NCBI GenBank assembly: GCA_944390225.1
Contig: CALXPB010000001.1
Location: 149,196-188,465 of the forward strand
DNA length: 39,270 nt
From: an uncultured Alphaproteobacteria bacterium
Lineage (GTDB): Bacteria > Pseudomonadota > Alphaproteobacteria > Rs-D84
Direction: 5' to 3'
How positions within the stretch are numbered: position 1 is the stretch's first letter; the number at the start of each line of letters is the position of its first letter. Below, piece after piece: positions 17,512-26,069 of the stretch. Below the pieces are notes generated by a model. It had not been told where the DNA came from. It did not search any database and saw only the letters and a program-made list of their open reading frames with translations. The position numbers and the translations under genes were made by a program.

Positions 17512-17886
17512 ATGATACAGAATGAAACAGTTATGACGGTTGCGGATAACTCTGGTGCGCGTAAGGCTATGTGCATCAAGGTTTTAGGCGGTTCTCATCG
17601 TCGTTACGCGACTGTCGGCGATAAAATCGTCGTCGCAATTAAAGAAGCAATACCACGCGGTAAGGTTCAAAAGGGTACTGTACAGCGCGCAATCATCGTT
17701 CGTACAAAATTTCCCGTGAAACGTCCGGATGGTTCCATAATTCGTTTTGATGACAATGCGGTTGTCTTGATAAACAAAAATAATTTTGAACCGATTGGTA
17801 CTCGTATTTTCGGGCCGATTGCGCGTGAGGTTCGTCGTAAATATGACGTTCAGAAAATCGTGTCTTTGGCACCAGAAGTAATATAA
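17512..17886 (+). CDS. rplN: 50S ribosomal protein L14
   Basis: 124 aa from ATG 17512 ([20 protein letters not shown]), the invariant family start; the in-frame TTG at 17482 lies in a structured spacer. [20 protein letters not shown] and [15 protein letters not shown] follow as expected. L14 forms an intersubunit bridge. SD AAAGGTG. Confidence 0.97.
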   Translation: MIQNETVMTVADNSGARKAMCIKVLGGSHRRYATVGDKIVVAIKEAIPRGKVQKGTVQRAIIVRTKFPVKRPDGSIIRFDDNAVVLINKNNFEPIGTRIFGPIAREVRRKYDVQKIVSLAPEVI

Positions 17887-17939
17887 CAATGAGTAATTTT
17901 AAAAAGGTTTGGTCCAGAAGTTAGACAAAAGGTTACAAA

Positions 17940-18242
17940 ATGAAAATTAAAAAAGGCGACGAAGTCGTAGTTATTTCGGGAAAATATAAAGGCGTGAAAG
18001 GTAAAGTCTTGGAAGCGCGCCCGTCCGAATCACGCGTTGTAGTTGAAGGTGTCAATCGTCATAAATGGCACGTGAAACCGACGCAGGAACAAGCAGGTCA
18101 TATTGTTGATCGCGAAGCACCAATTCATGTATCTAATGTCGCATTGGTTGATCCGAAAACTAAAAAAGCAACGCGCGTTGGTTATGCCATGAAAGGTGAT
18201 AAAAAAATTCGCGTCGCAAAAAAATCTGGTGTAGAATTATAA
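17940..18242 (+). CDS. rplX: 50S ribosomal protein L24
   Basis: 100 aa. KOW motif [20 protein letters not shown] at the N-terminus, then [20 protein letters not shown]. One of the two assembly-initiating 50S proteins. Second in order after rplN as in the spc operon. Confidence 0.97.
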   Translation: MKIKKGDEVVVISGKYKGVKGKVLEARPSESRVVVEGVNRHKWHVKPTQEQAGHIVDREAPIHVSNVALVDPKTKKATRVGYAMKGDKKIRVAKKSGVEL

Positions 18243-18247
18243 AAAGG

Positions 18248-18265
18248 TTTCCGCTGTTACGGAAA
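18248..18265 (+). other. Hairpin, rplX-rplE spacer
   Basis: TTTCCG-CTGTTA-CGGAAA, perfect 6-bp stem. The core CCGCTGTTACGG recurs in the rplF-rplR spacer. Confidence 0.6.
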
Positions 18266-18286
18266 TAAAACGTTAAGGAATAAAAA

Positions 18287-18832
18287 ATGCAGAGCAGATT
18301 GCGTGAAATTTATGAAAAAGAAATCGTACCTGAATTAATAAAAGAATTTGGGTATAAAAATGCTTTTGAAGTACCAAAACTATCGAAAATAGTTTTGAAT
18401 ATGGGCGTGGGTGAGGCCGTTGCGGATAAAAAGAAATTAGATTCTGCCGTTACAGATTTGACGGCTATTGCAGCGCAGAAACCTGTGGTTACACACGCAA
18501 AAAAATCTATTGCTACGTACCGTCTGCGTGAAGGTCAGGCCATCGGTGCAAAAGTTACTTTGCGCGGGAAAAGAATGTATGACTTTTTGGATAAGTTGAT
18601 TACAGTTGCTTTGCCACGTGTAAAAGACTTCCGTGGTTTGTCAAAATCTAAATTTGACGGTCGCGGTAATTACGCTTTTGGCATCAGGGAACATCTGATT
18701 TTTCCTGAAATTTCAGTCGATAAAATCGATGCAATTCGTGGAATGGATATAGTAATCGCTACAACTGCAAAAACTGATGATGAAGCACGTGCATTGCTGA
18801 CTAAAATCGGCTTGCCATTGGTTTTGAAATAA
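18287..18832 (+). CDS. rplE: 50S ribosomal protein L5
   Basis: 181 aa, normal length. [35 protein letters not shown] and [20 protein letters not shown] are L5 signatures. Binds 5S rRNA in the central protuberance. Only 15 nt to rpsN. Confidence 0.97.
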   Translation: MQSRLREIYEKEIVPELIKEFGYKNAFEVPKLSKIVLNMGVGEAVADKKKLDSAVTDLTAIAAQKPVVTHAKKSIATYRLREGQAIGAKVTLRGKRMYDFLDKLITVALPRVKDFRGLSKSKFDGRGNYAFGIREHLIFPEISVDKIDAIRGMDIVIATTAKTDDEARALLTKIGLPLVLK

Positions 18833-18847
18833 TTAAAAGGTATAAAA

Positions 18848-19150
18848 ATGGCTAAATTGGCTTTAATAAATAAACAGAAAAGACGTGAAAAGTTGGTTGC
18901 TAAGTATGAAAAAAAGCGCGAGGCAATCAAAGAAAAAATGTCTGTAAATGCAACGCCTGAAGAACGTAAAAATGCTATGATAAAATTAGCAAAATTACCA
19001 CGTAATGCAAACCCGACTCGTTTACGCAATCGTTGTTCGGTTACAGGGCGTTCTCGCGGTTTTTCACGCTGGTTCGGTATGTGTCGTCAGCAAGTTCGTA
19101 CGATGGCATCCGAAGGTAAATTACCGGGCGTTCGTAAGTCAAGTTGGTAA
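18848..19150 (+). CDS. rpsN: 30S ribosomal protein S14 (zinc-independent form)
   Basis: 100 aa long form. The C-terminal core RNRCSVTGRSRGFSRWFGMC has only two Cys and lacks the CxxC pair of the short zinc-binding form, so it should not need zinc. Standard spc position between rplE and rpsH. AAAAGG SD. Confidence 0.97.
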   Translation: MAKLALINKQKRREKLVAKYEKKREAIKEKMSVNATPEERKNAMIKLAKLPRNANPTRLRNRCSVTGRSRGFSRWFGMCRQQVRTMASEGKLPGVRKSSW

Positions 19151-19158
19151 AATTTAAC

Positions 19159-19204
19159 CTCAGTTGTGGACAATGCAACTGGGATTGGAACGAGAGAACT
19201 CGTT
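19159..19204 (+). other. Two hairpins, rpsN-rpsH spacer
   Basis: CTCAGTTG / CAACTGGG (19159-19166 / 19176-19183, one G-U) and AACGAG-AGAA-CTCGTT (19189-19204). They end 8 nt before the rpsH SD (AAGGAG). Confidence 0.55.
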
Positions 19205-19224
19205 ACTACTAAGGAGTAAAAAAG

Positions 19225-19623
19225 ATGTCATTATCACACCCAATCGGAGATATGCTGACTCGCATTCGCAATGGTCAGAATGCCGGTAAAGAATTTGTAA
19301 CCGTCCCAAACAGCAAACTGCGCGTCGCTGTTCTGACTGTTTTAAAGGATGAAGGTTTCATAACTGATTTTCGTAAAGAACAAATTGATGAACACCGTTC
19401 AAATTTAGTCATCGAATTAAAATATGTTGGCGGAAACGGTGCAATACAAGATATTTCTGTCGTTTCAAAACCCGGTCGTCGCGTTTATTCCGGTAGCGCA
19501 AAGATGCCGAAAGTATTAAACGGTCTGGGTATTGCAATTGTATCTACACCAAACGGCGTTATGACCGATCACAAAGCACGCTTGATGAACGTCGGCGGTG
19601 AAGTTTTGTGCAGAGTTATTTAA
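19225..19623 (+). CDS. rpsH: 30S ribosomal protein S8
   Basis: 132 aa. HPIGDMLTRIRNGQNAGKEF and SKPGRRVYSG are typical. S8 binds helix 21 of 16S rRNA and in E. coli represses the spc operon by binding mRNA near rplE; no equivalent site was identified. 20 nt to rplF. Confidence 0.97.
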   Translation: MSLSHPIGDMLTRIRNGQNAGKEFVTVPNSKLRVAVLTVLKDEGFITDFRKEQIDEHRSNLVIELKYVGGNGAIQDISVVSKPGRRVYSGSAKMPKVLNGLGIAIVSTPNGVMTDHKARLMNVGGEVLCRVI

Positions 19624-19643
19624 TTAGAAGTGAGGTTCATGTT

Positions 19644-20192
19644 ATGTCTCGTGCAGGAAAATATCCAGTTAATCTGAAAGAAGGCGTATCCGCAGCAATC
19701 GCTGGGAACGTGTTGACGGTAAAAGGACCAAAAGGTGAAATGAAAGTTGCTTTGGATACAAAGCACGCCGGTTTGGTTGATGTTACAATTGAGGCTGATA
19801 AAATAGTTGTCACACCGAAAGATGCAGAAGATAAACTTTCTCGTACTATGTGGGGGACGACAACACGCAATATTCGGGCCGCAATAGAAGGCGTTTCAGA
19901 AGGTTTCAAAAAAGAAATGTATATGAACGGCGTCGGTTATAAAGCGTCGGTAAACGGAAATAAATTAGTTCTTGTTGCAGGTTATTCTCATGATGTCATA
20001 ATGGAAATACCTGCCGGCTTATCCGTTCAAGTGACTGGGCCAACAGAATTCATAATAAGCGGTATTGATAAATGCTTGGTCGGTCAGTTCGCAGATAAGG
20101 TCCATAAAGTTCGTAAAGCAGATCCTTATAAAGGTAAAGGTATCTTCTATAAGGGTGAAAGAATCCGCCGTAAGGAAGGTAAGAAGAAATAA
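19644..20192 (+). CDS. rplF: 50S ribosomal protein L6
   Basis: 182 aa from ATG 19644 (MSRAGKYPVNL), supported by GAGG at 19632. An in-frame earlier ATG at 19608 would overlap rpsH. VTVKGPKGEMKV-like first domain (here LTVKGPKGEMKV) and YKGKGIFYKGERIRRKEGKK at the end are standard. Confidence 0.97.
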   Translation: MSRAGKYPVNLKEGVSAAIAGNVLTVKGPKGEMKVALDTKHAGLVDVTIEADKIVVTPKDAEDKLSRTMWGTTTRNIRAAIEGVSEGFKKEMYMNGVGYKASVNGNKLVLVAGYSHDVIMEIPAGLSVQVTGPTEFIISGIDKCLVGQFADKVHKVRKADPYKGKGIFYKGERIRRKEGKKK

Positions 20193-20200
20193 TAGGTTTG

Positions 20201-20220
20201 ATTCCCGCTGTTACGGGGAT
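20201..20220 (+). other. Hairpin, rplF-rplR spacer
   Basis: ATTCCCG-CTGTTA-CGGGGAT, 7 bp with one G-U. Shares the 12-nt core CCGCTGTTACGG with the rplX-rplE hairpin. Confidence 0.6.
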
Positions 20221-20239
20221 TAGGAAAAAAGGAAACAAA

Positions 20240-20596
20240 ATGTTAAAACATTTGTCTACAGAAGAAAGGCGCACGTTAAAGAATCGTGCAGCATTGAAAA
20301 GAAAGAATCCAGGTAAAATTCGTTTATCTGTGTTTCGGTCTGGTCGCCATATCGAAGTTCAGGCCATAGATGACGTAAAAGGGCATACGATTTGTTCTGC
20401 GTCTTCAAAGGAAAAAGGTTTTAAGGGTAATGGCTGGAACGTCGCTGGTGCAGAATTAGTGGGTAAAGCGTTCGCGGAACGCGCTGTTAAGGCGAAAATA
20501 GCCGATAATTGCTATTTTGATCGTGGTGGTTATCGTTATCATGGTCGTGTAAAGGCTCTGTGCGAAGCAATCCGCGCAGGTGGTGTTAGAATTTAA
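20240..20596 (+). CDS. rplR: 50S ribosomal protein L18
   Basis: 118 aa from ATG 20240 ([20 protein letters not shown]); the in-frame ATG at 20198 reads through the hairpin and is rejected. [18 protein letters not shown] and [20 protein letters not shown] identify L18. Binds 5S rRNA with L5. Confidence 0.97.
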   Translation: MLKHLSTEERRTLKNRAALKRKNPGKIRLSVFRSGRHIEVQAIDDVKGHTICSASSKEKGFKGNGWNVAGAELVGKAFAERAVKAKIADNCYFDRGGYRYHGRVKALCEAIRAGGVRI

Positions 20597-20623
20597 GTGT
20601 GTTCTGAATATACGGAGTTAATA

Positions 20624-21193
20624 ATGGCACGTTTTGATGATAAAAAATTGCAGACGGATAATTTGGTAGACAAATTAGTTTCTATCAATCGCGTATCTAA
20701 AACCGTAAAAGGTGGTCGTAATATGTCTTTCTCGGCCTTGGTTGTGGTCGGCGATAAGGCAGGTAGAGTCGGTTTCGGTAAAGGTAAGGCTTTGGAAGTT
20801 CAGGCCGCCGTTCAAAAAGCAACAAAAGCAGCAAAAGCAAAAATGATACGCGTACCGTTGAAAGAAGGTCGTACTTTACACCATGATAGTGCGGCAAAAT
20901 ACGGTGCAAGTAAATTGGTGGTTCGTAGCGCAGTCCCTGGTACTGGTATAATTGCAGGTGGTGCTTTGCGCGCAGTTTTTGAATGCTTGGGCGTTCAAGA
21001 CGTCGTTGTAAAATCACAAGGTTCAAATAATCCTAATAATATGATTCGTGCTGCGTTCTTGGCTTTTGCAAAAATGAACTCTCCGAAAACCGTTGCGGCG
21101 CGTCGCGGTAAAAGTGTCGCGGAAATCGTCGCCGGACGTGACGGTAAAAAATTAGAACCTGTTGCTAATGAGAGCACAACAGAAGATAAATAA
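20624..21193 (+). CDS. rpsE: 30S ribosomal protein S5
   Basis: 189 aa from ATG 20624 (MARFDDKK), GGAG SD 6 nt upstream; a GTG at 20597 is rejected. [20 protein letters not shown] and [20 protein letters not shown] are diagnostic. Ends with about 15 less conserved residues ([13 protein letters not shown]). Confidence 0.97.
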   Translation: MARFDDKKLQTDNLVDKLVSINRVSKTVKGGRNMSFSALVVVGDKAGRVGFGKGKALEVQAAVQKATKAAKAKMIRVPLKEGRTLHHDSAAKYGASKLVVRSAVPGTGIIAGGALRAVFECLGVQDVVVKSQGSNNPNNMIRAAFLAFAKMNSPKTVAARRGKSVAEIVAGRDGKKLEPVANESTTEDK

Positions 21194-21220
21194 ATACGTC
21201 TTAAAACGGAGTAAGAAATT

Positions 21221-21400
21221 ATGGCTAAGATAGTTGTTAAGCAAATTAAAAGCGTTATCGGTCGCCCAGAAGATCAACGTAAAGTAATCGCTGCTTTGGG
21301 TTTGGGTAGAGTCGGTAAAACAAAAGAATTAGGCGATACACCAGCAGTACGCGGTATGATCGCAAAAGTTTCTCATCTGGTGCAAATAGTTGAGAAATAA
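21221..21400 (+). CDS. rpmD: 50S ribosomal protein L30
   Basis: 59 aa ([20 protein letters not shown], then [16 protein letters not shown] and [17 protein letters not shown]). The [13 protein letters not shown] helix start and the GLGRVGK turn are classic L30. Normal place between rpsE and rplO. SD ACGGAG. Confidence 0.96.
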   Translation: MAKIVVKQIKSVIGRPEDQRKVIAALGLGRVGKTKELGDTPAVRGMIAKVSHLVQIVEK

Positions 21401-21429
21401 CTTAATGAAACCGAGTACACTTGTTTGTG

Positions 21430-21464
21430 TGCGAAAAAGGACTACATACATAAAGTAGTTCGCA
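21430..21464 (+). other. Hairpin, rpmD-rplO spacer
   Basis: TGCGAA / TTCGCA (21430-21435 / 21459-21464) with inner CTAC / GTAG (21442-21445 / 21455-21458). No T-tract. Confidence 0.5.
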
Positions 21465-21482
21465 GGAAAAAGGAAAATAAAA

Positions 21483-21941
21483 ATGAAACTTAATGCTTTG
21501 ATGGATAATTTCGGTGCACGTGCGAACGTTAAACGCGTAGGTCGCGGTATCGGTTCTGGTATGGGTAAAACTTCTGGACGCGGTAATAAGGGACAAAAGG
21601 CCAGGAGTGGTTCTCGTAAACAGGCTACGTTCCAAGGCGGTCAGATGCCAATTTTACGTCGTTTCCCTAAATTCGGTTTTAATAACCCGTTCGCTAAGGA
21701 ATATGCTACAATTAATTTAGGTGATATTGAAAAGTTTATCGCATCTGGTAAAATTGATGCGAAATCTCCTATTACAGTTGATTCTTTGTTAAATGCAAAA
21801 ATTATCAATCGTAAAATGTCCGGCTTGAAGGTTTTGGCAAAAGGCGAAATTAAAACAGCGGTTAATATTATCGCAGATAAGTGGTCTAAAAACGCTGAAA
21901 ATGCGATAGTTAAAGCAGGTGGGTCAATAAAAAATAAATAA
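21483..21941 (+). CDS. rplO: 50S ribosomal protein L15
   Basis: 152 aa. RVGRGIGSGMGKTSGRGNKG and ARSGSRKQATFQGGQMPILR are the Gly/Arg-rich L15 N-terminal extension; the C-terminal domain is slightly divergent. Last ribosomal gene before secY, separated by a strong hairpin. Confidence 0.96.
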   Translation: MKLNALMDNFGARANVKRVGRGIGSGMGKTSGRGNKGQKARSGSRKQATFQGGQMPILRRFPKFGFNNPFAKEYATINLGDIEKFIASGKIDAKSPITVDSLLNAKIINRKMSGLKVLAKGEIKTAVNIIADKWSKNAENAIVKAGGSIKNK

Positions 21942-21948
21942 TTTTAAC

Positions 21949-21974
21949 TTTGCGTCTGGTTTACCAGACGCAAA
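21949..21974 (+). other. Strong hairpin, rplO-secY spacer
   Basis: TTTGCGTCTGG-TTTA-CCAGACGCAAA, a perfect 11-bp stem with a 4-nt loop. Not followed by T residues (CTAATAC), so probably not a terminator; it could set a mRNA 3' boundary between ribosomal genes and the less-needed secY. Confidence 0.7.
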
Positions 21975-21997
21975 CTAATACATAAAAGTTCGTTCAA

Positions 21998-23314
21998 ATG
22001 AAATTTTTAAAAAAATTTTTTGGTAATTTATCAGATTTGCAAAAGCGTATATTGTTTACTTTTGGTGCTTTGATAGTTTATCGTATAGGTTCTTTTATAC
22101 CTTTACCCGGTGTTAATGCTTCGGCTATTTTACATCTGTTTAGCGGTGAAGGTAGCGGTATGATGGGTATGTTTGATATGTTTGCCGGTGGCTCTTTATC
22201 ACGTATGTCTGTCTTGGCGTTAAACATTTTCCCGTATATTTCAGCATCTATCGTTTTACAACTATTAACGGCAACCAGTAAGTCTTTGAATGAACTCCGC
22301 AAAGAAGGTGAGTCGGGACGTATTAAAATTAATCAGTATACTCGTTATTTAGCAGTTTTCTTGGCAATTGTTCAAGGATGGGCAGTGGTTCGCGGTTTAG
22401 AATCTATGGCACCTGTTAACGGTGTGGCAGCGGTAGTTAATCCTGGTTTTGCTTTCGAATTGTCCGCAATAATAGCACTGGTCGGAGGTACTGTTTTCGT
22501 TATGTGGTTGGCAGAGCAAATTACAGCAAGAGGTATAGGGCAGGGGGCATCACTGTTAATATTTGCTGGTATCATAGCAGAAGTACCTAGCGGAATAGCA
22601 AAAATCTTTTCCTTGGGATCTGTCGGACAAATATCTCCGGCAATGATTGCTTTGATAATTACTTTCGTTGTAGGTATAATCGCGTTAATTGCTTTCTTTG
22701 AACAAGCACAGAGACGTATTCAAATTCTGTACCCTCGTCAAGTTATGGCAAACGGTGTAATGAATACGAACGCCTCTTATTTGCCGATTAAAGTAAATAT
22801 GTCAGGTGTTATGGGCCCCGTCTTTGCTGCAAGTATTATGATGCTACCTGCTTTTATACAACGGTTCGTACAAAGTGAAAACCTTGTTGTTCAGAATATT
22901 ATGGCATTTTTTACTTATGGTACATGGTCTTATATAATAACGTACACTGTTTTAATCGCCTTTTTTGCGTACTTTCAGACGGCGGTTATATTTAATTCAG
23001 AAGAAACAAGTAATAACTTGAAAAATGCTGGTGGGTATATACCAGGTGTTCGTCCCGGTGAACAAACCATGCGCTTTTTAGATCAAGTTGTTTCTCGGAC
23101 AACCGCAATAGGCGTTATGTATTTAGTCGTCGTTTGCGTTTTCCCGATAATTCTGAATACTCATATGGGCGTACCTTTGACAATAGGCGGAACAAGCGTA
23201 TTAATCGTAGCAGGAGTGGTCTTGGATACGATGAATCAGGTTCAGTCTTATTTAGTGGCGAAACAATATAAAGGCGTCATAAATAAAGCCCAGAAAAAAG
23301 GTCGTTTCCGCTAA
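21998..23314 (+). CDS. secY: Protein translocase subunit SecY
   Basis: 438 aa, 10 TM helices expected. Start FFGNLSDLQKRILFTFGALI, plug region after the first TM, TM2 ALNIFPYISASIVLQLL, the cytoplasmic loop around RRIQILYPRQ, and GGYIPGVRPGEQTMRFLD are SecY landmarks. It forms the SecYEG channel that exports the signal-peptide proteins found elsewhere in this window. In many proteobacteria adk follows secY; here it does not. No clear SD before the ATG. Confidence 0.97.
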   Translation: MKFLKKFFGNLSDLQKRILFTFGALIVYRIGSFIPLPGVNASAILHLFSGEGSGMMGMFDMFAGGSLSRMSVLALNIFPYISASIVLQLLTATSKSLNELRKEGESGRIKINQYTRYLAVFLAIVQGWAVVRGLESMAPVNGVAAVVNPGFAFELSAIIALVGGTVFVMWLAEQITARGIGQGASLLIFAGIIAEVPSGIAKIFSLGSVGQISPAMIALIITFVVGIIALIAFFEQAQRRIQILYPRQVMANGVMNTNASYLPIKVNMSGVMGPVFAASIMMLPAFIQRFVQSENLVVQNIMAFFTYGTWSYIITYTVLIAFFAYFQTAVIFNSEETSNNLKNAGGYIPGVRPGEQTMRFLDQVVSRTTAIGVMYLVVVCVFPIILNTHMGVPLTIGGTSVLIVAGVVLDTMNQVQSYLVAKQYKGVINKAQKKGRFR

Positions 23315-23355
23315 TGGTAAATCGTATTTTTACCTTTACGAGAAATAAAACAAAT

Positions 23356-23383
23356 TTGACTTTTGCGGCATTTTTTATAAAAT
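23356..23383 (+). promoter_or_regulatory. Promoter for rpsM-rpsK
   Basis: TTGACT (23356-23361), 16 nt, TAAAAT (23378-23383), in the 175-nt gap after secY. It lets the S13/S11 genes be transcribed apart from the spc part. Confidence 0.6.
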
Positions 23384-23402
23384 AATGTAGCAAAAATAAA
23401 TG

Positions 23403-23463
23403 CTCTTAAAAATCTGACGGCAGTTTTTTAAGAGAACGTATGGTTCGCAAAGATTTGCGTACC
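23403..23463 (+). other. Two hairpins in the rpsM leader
   Basis: CTCTTAAAAA / TTTTTAAGAG (23403-23412 / 23425-23434) and GGTTCGCAA-AGAT-TTGCGTACC (23442-23463, one mismatch). They lie in the predicted 5'-UTR and may regulate or stabilise this mRNA. Confidence 0.5.
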
Positions 23464-23489
23464 ACAATAAATAAAAAGGAAAATGAAAA

Positions 23490-23867
23490 ATGGCACGTAT
23501 AGCAGGTGTTAACATTCCTACGGAAAAGCGCATCGAAATCGCGTTGCAATACATTCATGGTATTGGACCGGCAAAGTCCGCACAGATTTGTAAGGCTTTG
23601 AAATTAAAAGACGGTCTGCGCGCTAAAGATCTGACTGACGAGGAAGTTGTTAAAATTTCTAAATATATTGAAGAAAACTTTAAAGTAGAAGGTGACGTTC
23701 GTCGCGAAGTTGCAATGAATATAAAAAGATTGCAAGATTTAAAAACTTATCGCGGTCTGCGCCATCGTAACCGTTTACCAGTTCGCGGTCAACGTACTCA
23801 GACGAATGCTCGTACTCGTAAGGGCAAGCGCGTCATTGTCGCAGGTTCCGCTGTAAAGGGTAAATAA
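23490..23867 (+). CDS. rpsM: 30S ribosomal protein S13
   Basis: 125 aa. [20 protein letters not shown] and the C-terminal [17 protein letters not shown], which reaches the P site, are diagnostic. First gene of the alpha part, driven by a promoter in the gap left by the missing adk. AAAAGGA SD. Confidence 0.97.
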   Translation: MARIAGVNIPTEKRIEIALQYIHGIGPAKSAQICKALKLKDGLRAKDLTDEEVVKISKYIEENFKVEGDVRREVAMNIKRLQDLKTYRGLRHRNRLPVRGQRTQTNARTRKGKRVIVAGSAVKGK

Positions 23868-23882
23868 TATTAACAGGTAGAG

Positions 23883-23900
23883 ATTAACATAATAGTTAAT
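23883..23900 (+). other. Hairpin, rpsM-rpsK spacer
   Basis: ATTAAC-ATAATA-GTTAAT, a perfect but all-weak 6-bp stem. Confidence 0.35.
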
Positions 23901-23926
23901 TGAAGACATCTAAAAAGGTTTGAAAA

Positions 23927-24310
23927 ATGGCAGTAACAAAAGCTAAAAAGAAAGTAGTAAAAAAAGTATCTCATGGGATTGCTCATGTAGTTGCAACTAA
24001 TAGCAATACTCGTATCACAATTACAGATCCGTCTGGTGCCGTGTTAACTTGGTCAACAGCCGGAGCAAATAATTTTAAAGGAGCAAAAAAATCTACTCCT
24101 TATGCCGCAACGGTTGTTGCAGATGCCATCGGTAAAAAAGTTGCAGAAATGGGAATGAAAACAGTTGATGTTTTAATGCGCGGTATCGGTCAAGGACGTG
24201 AATCCGCTGTTCGCGGTTTGGCAAACGCTGGTTTAATCGTTCAATCTATTACTGATACTACACGTGTTCCACATAACGGATGCCGTCCTAAGAAAGTCCG
24301 TCGTGTTTAA
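23927..24310 (+). CDS. rpsK: 30S ribosomal protein S11
   Basis: 127 aa. GIAHVVATNSNTRITITDPSG-type start, RGIGQGRESAVRGL and the basic end DTTRVPHNGCRPKKVRRV are S11 hallmarks. Usually followed by rpsD or rpoA; here the transcript ends at a strong terminator and an opposite-strand gene intervenes before rpoA. Confidence 0.97.
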   Translation: MAVTKAKKKVVKKVSHGIAHVVATNSNTRITITDPSGAVLTWSTAGANNFKGAKKSTPYAATVVADAIGKKVAEMGMKTVDVLMRGIGQGRESAVRGLANAGLIVQSITDTTRVPHNGCRPKKVRRV

Positions 24311-24320
24311 TTTTTGTACG

Positions 24321-24360
24321 AATAAATAAAAATCTGCCATTCGGCAGATTTTTATTTATT
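24321..24360. terminator. Strong bidirectional terminator between rpsK and the minus-strand gene
   Basis: Perfect 18-bp stem (24321-24338 / 24343-24360) with core AATCTGCC-ATTC-GGCAGATT flanked by A-rich and T-rich arms. It ends the rpsM-rpsK transcript and the convergent 24356-24703 gene, whose stop codon lies in the right arm. Confidence 0.9.
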
Positions 24361-24703
24361 TTATTATTCTTCTCACTTTATACGTTCCTGCTGGTTTATA
24401 GGTTATAACAGGTTTGTATAATTGATAATGATCAATTACTTCTGTATATGTTTTTACTTTTATAGGTTTTGCCGTCACCTGACACCCGCAAATATTGCGA
24501 GATACATCAATAGATGATGCGCTACGACAATCCTTACCTTTATACAGTTCTTTTTTAGGGGTAATGTACGAACCATTAGAATAAGAAACCGTATCGATTG
24601 TAAGTTTTTCTCGAACTGTATGAGTTTCTGTCTGTTGATAACCGAATGCTGTTGCTGAACATAACGAACCGGCAAAAATAAAACCTAAAAATAATTTTTT
24701 CAT
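24356..24703 (-). CDS. Small secreted protein of unknown function
   Basis: 115 aa from the ATG at 24703-24701, supported by SD AAGGA at 24715-24711 and a signal peptide (MKKLFLGFIFAGSLCSATAFG). A longer open frame to 24874 would translate its promoter. The mature part is about 95 residues, basic and Tyr/Lys-rich with three Cys (KGKDCRSAS, ICGCQ) and a repeated KPxxTYK pattern (YKPVITYKPAGTYKVRR). Not recognised. It is inserted in opposite orientation within the normally continuous alpha operon. Confidence 0.72.
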   Translation of the reverse strand: MKKLFLGFIFAGSLCSATAFGYQQTETHTVREKLTIDTVSYSNGSYITPKKELYKGKDCRSASSIDVSRNICGCQVTAKPIKVKTYTEVIDHYQLYKPVITYKPAGTYKVRRIIK

Positions 24704-24731
24704 AGTCATCCTTTTGATTAAGATTATATGC

Positions 24732-24760
24732 ATGATAGGACAATAATTTAGAGTTGTCAA
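24732..24760 (-). promoter_or_regulatory. Promoter of the small secreted protein gene
   Basis: On the minus strand TTGACA (24760-24755), 17 nt, TATCAT (24737-24732). Near-consensus, and divergent from the rpoA promoter. Confidence 0.72.
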
Positions 24761-24813
24761 TTTTTTGTGTCGCTTAATTCTGTTTTTTTTAACGAAGAAA
24801 CAATAATAAATAT

Positions 24814-24842
24814 TTGACTTTTTAGCATTAGTGATATAAAAT
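24814..24842 (+). promoter_or_regulatory. Promoter of rpoA-rplQ
   Basis: TTGACT (24814-24819), 17 nt, TAAAAT (24837-24842). Needed because the upstream terminator and reversed gene isolate rpoA from rpsK. Confidence 0.7.
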
Positions 24843-24915
24843 TCGCGGGCGCGCAAGGAAAAATGGGCGCTCAACCGAACGGTGAAAATGATAAACTAAG
24901 CCTAAAGGAAAATTC

Positions 24916-25944
24916 ATGATTGAAAAAAATTGGATGTCTTTGATTAAGCCTAAGAAACTTAATATAAAAGTAAACGAACATAATCCTAATATAGCAACAT
25001 TGATTGCGGAACCACTGGAAAAAGGATTCGGGTTAACATTAGGGACGGCTTTGCGTCGTGTATTGCTGTCTTCTTTGCAGGGGTGCGCACCAATTTACAT
25101 AAAAATAGACGGGGTTCAGCATGAATTCTCCAGCATAGCAGGCGTTCGGGAAGACGTCACAGATATCGTACTAAATCTAAAAGGCGTTTATTTTAAGGCT
25201 TTGACCGAAGGGCAGCATAAAGCATATTTAAAAGTGAAGGGACCAGCGGTTGTAACAGCAGGTATGATAGAAACATCTGGTGGTGTTGAGGTTATGAATA
25301 AGGATGTAGAAATTTGTAATCTGGATAAGGGTGCAAATTTAGATATGGAAATAACCTTGGGAACCGGTCGCGGATACGTACCTGCAAGCGCACACGCAGA
25401 GGGTTTGCCATTAGGGGTTATTCCTATGGATTCTATATTCTCGCCAATTTTAAATGTGGCAACGGAAGTTTCAGAAACTCGTGTCGGTCAATCAACAGAT
25501 TATGATAAGTTGGAAATGACCGTAAAGACAAACGGTTCTGTATCACCAGAAGATGCAATTGCCTTTGCTGCGCGTATCCTTACAGATCAGTTGGTGGTAT
25601 TCATTAACTTTGAAGATCCTGCGCAAATTAATGCTCCGACAGAAGAGGAAAAAGCAAAAGATGCTTTGCCGTTTGATCCTAAATTATTAAAGCATGTTGA
25701 TGAATTGGAATTATCTGTACGTGCAAATAACTGCTTGAAAAATGATAAGATTAATTGGTTGGGTGAATTAGTACAGAAAACAGAAGCTGATATGTTAAAA
25801 ACACCTAACTTTGGTCGTAAGTCTTTGAACGAAATAAAGGTTCAATTAGAAGCAATGGGGTTAAGTTTAGGAATGGACGTTCCAGGTTGGCCACCAGAAA
25901 ATATTGCTGAACTGGCAAAAAAGTACGAAGACCCATATAAATAA
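24916..25944 (+). CDS. rpoA: DNA-directed RNA polymerase subunit alpha
   Basis: 342 aa. The start [18 protein letters not shown] matches the alphaproteobacterial RpoA N-terminus. The N-terminal dimerisation domain includes [20 protein letters not shown]; the C-terminal domain has [12 protein letters not shown] (with the Arg equivalent to E. coli R265, which contacts UP elements) and [20 protein letters not shown]. The linker is Lys/Glu-rich. SD AAAGGA. Confidence 0.98.
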   Translation: MIEKNWMSLIKPKKLNIKVNEHNPNIATLIAEPLEKGFGLTLGTALRRVLLSSLQGCAPIYIKIDGVQHEFSSIAGVREDVTDIVLNLKGVYFKALTEGQHKAYLKVKGPAVVTAGMIETSGGVEVMNKDVEICNLDKGANLDMEITLGTGRGYVPASAHAEGLPLGVIPMDSIFSPILNVATEVSETRVGQSTDYDKLEMTVKTNGSVSPEDAIAFAARILTDQLVVFINFEDPAQINAPTEEEKAKDALPFDPKLLKHVDELELSVRANNCLKNDKINWLGELVQKTEADMLKTPNFGRKSLNEIKVQLEAMGLSLGMDVPGWPPENIAELAKKYEDPYK

Positions 25945-25947
25945 TTT

Positions 25948-25982
25948 TTATAAGTTGATGCTATTTCTGCATCAACTTATAA
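25948..25982 (+). other. Strong hairpin, rpoA-rplQ spacer
   Basis: TTATAAGTTGATGC-TATTTCT-GCATCAACTTATAA, a perfect 14-bp stem directly after the rpoA stop, then AATCCG rather than T's. A small CCCC / GGGG stem (26029-26046) follows. Likely a processing or differential-stability element. Confidence 0.65.
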
Positions 25983-26069
25983 TCCGTAATTCTGAAATGA
26001 AAATTTTAGGTTGCGGTGTCTCAACAATCCCCGATAAAAATAGGGGCAGAAAAAATAAAGGAGTAATCA

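Noticed and set aside
21949-21974. Rho-independent terminator between rplO and secY
   Set aside because: Perfect stem but no T-tract, and secY has no promoter of its own nearby, so read-through must occur.
24704-24874. Extension of the minus-strand secreted protein to 172 aa
   Set aside because: It would include its own TTGACA-17-TATCAT promoter; the internal ATG has a good SD and starts a signal peptide.
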